Shown piece after piece: positions 12,202 to 13,027 of a DNA stretch of 13,027 bases. The notes under the pieces were generated by a model that was given only the letters and a program-made list of their open reading frames with translations, ran no database searches and was not told the origin of the DNA. Position numbers and translations under genes: made by a program. The stretch comes from an uncultured Collinsella sp. (GTDB lineage Bacteria; Actinomycetota; Coriobacteriia; Coriobacteriales; Coriobacteriaceae). The stretch covers positions 1 through 13,027 of the forward strand of contig CAAEUX010000010.1 in NCBI GenBank assembly GCA_900759335.1, written 5' to 3'. Position 1 is the first letter of the stretch, and the number at the start of each line of letters is the position of its first letter.

Positions 12202-13011
12202 ATGATCGGAACTCGCACTTCATCGTCTTACACCCCGCACGTCGACGTCGCCCCCGCCGACCGCCCACTCATCCTCGTCGCGCCGCGCTGGGAAGAGGCA
12301 GAGCCGTTTTTAACCGAGATGCTCTCCCCCAACGAGGAAATCGCAAGTGTCTTTGTCGATGCCATCCTTGCCGCTGGCGGCCTGCCGCTGCAGATGTCCA
12401 TCACCGAGGACATTGAGGTCATCCGCCATTACGTCGACATTGCCGACGGCATCGCCATCCCCGGCGGCCCCGATGTCAATCCCAAACGTTGGGGCGATGA
12501 TCGACCCTACGACCCCACCCTCTGCTGCGAGATCCGCGATAGCTTTGAGTTTAAGCTGGTCGGCGAGGTGCTCCGCGCCAAAAAGCCGCTCTTTACCACC
12601 TGCCGCGGCACGCAGCTGCTCAATGTCGCCACGGGCGGCACTCTGTGCATGGACGTGCCGAGCCTGGGCGCTCGCGAGGGCCGCACGCAGTGGCGCCATA
12701 CCCACGTGCTCAACGACCCCGTGCATCCCGTCGAGGTCGTGCCGGGCTCACTTCTGGAGCGCGCGGTTGGCGGGCACAGGCTGATCCAGACCAACTCGGC
12801 ACATCACTGCTGTGTCGATCGCCTGGGCAAGAGCACGCGCTTGGTCGCCAAGGCAACCGACGGCGTTCCCGAGTGCATCGAAGTCGAAGGTCAACCCTTC
12901 TGCCTGGGCGTGCAATGGCATCCCGAGTACACCTGGCAGACGCTCGAGACCGACTTTAACCTGTGGAAGTCGTTTGTCGAGGCAGCGGCCAAGGTTAAGC
13001 AGGCCCGCTAG
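12202..13011 (+). CDS. Gamma-glutamyl-gamma-aminobutyrate hydrolase family protein (PuuD-like, class I GATase)
   Basis: A 269-residue cytoplasmic hydrolase of peptidase family C26. It has the full triad: nucleophile Cys134 in FTTCRGTQLLNVATGGTL (131-148), and His240 and Glu242 in GVQWHPE (236-242). Also typical are IADGIAIPGGPDVNPKRWG (80-98), DSFEFKLV and NSAHHCCVDRLG (198-209). PuuD enzymes cut the amide of gamma-glutamyl-GABA; related ones act on other gamma-glutamyl amides or fold polyglutamates. It follows the importer ATPase by 51 nt with no terminator between, so it is probably co-transcribed and may process the imported ligand. The ribosome-binding site is poor (GAAAG), so translation may be weak. 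No synthetase or polyamine genes are visible, so the exact substrate is open. Confidence 0.88.
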   Translation: MIGTRTSSSYTPHVDVAPADRPLILVAPRWEEAEPFLTEMLSPNEEIASVFVDAILAAGGLPLQMSITEDIEVIRHYVDIADGIAIPGGPDVNPKRWGDDRPYDPTLCCEIRDSFEFKLVGEVLRAKKPLFTTCRGTQLLNVATGGTLCMDVPSLGAREGRTQWRHTHVLNDPVHPVEVVPGSLLERAVGGHRLIQTNSAHHCCVDRLGKSTRLVAKATDGVPECIEVEGQPFCLGVQWHPEYTWQTLETDFNLWKSFVEAAAKVKQAR

Positions 13012-13027
13012 TTCACGGACGGCACAA

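Overview
This looks like a chromosomal segment from a GC-rich actinobacterium. The protein sequences and the gene set (an amt-glnK pair, CmpB/HD pair, GluBCD-type amino-acid importer) best fit the Coriobacteriia, most likely Collinsella or a close relative from the gut. That assignment is inference from sequence style; no search was run.

Layout: (1) 1-75 holds the last 18 codons of an IS3-family transposase and a probable right IS end. (2) 78-1284, minus strand, is a TetR-type repressor gene followed by the N-terminal third of an MFS efflux gene that stops at the IS junction. Two matching TetR-type operators and a small terminator lie between them. (3) 1359-3182, minus strand, is a nitrogen module: ammonium channel amtB then a P-II protein, separated by a 105-bp imperfect hairpin with an extra copy of one arm. 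(4) 3381-4940, minus strand, is an HD-domain protein tightly linked to a CmpB-family membrane protein. (5) 5169-6950, plus strand, is a DXS-like thiamine-diphosphate enzyme with a strong terminator. (6) 6951-7253 is a convergent intergenic region holding six copies of a 15-nt repeat in alternating orientation at a 40/41-nt pitch. (7) 7254-8456, minus strand, is an iron-type alcohol dehydrogenase. (8) 8726-13011, plus strand, is a polar amino-acid ABC importer (lipoprotein, two permeases, ATPase) followed by a class I glutamine-amidotransferase-like gamma-glutamyl hydrolase.

Functionally the window is mostly nitrogen acquisition: ammonium entry with P-II control, import of glutamate-like or gamma-glutamyl compounds, and probable hydrolysis of the imported gamma-glutamyl bond. 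The TetR/MFS piece is accessory and decayed. The strongest unexplained structure is the alternating repeat array at 7008-7223. Next are the hairpin with competing arms between amtB and glnK, the DXS-like enzyme with changed substrate-site residues, and an inverted repeat that could hide the tetR ribosome-binding site in read-through RNA. No tRNA, rRNA or CRISPR array was recognised.
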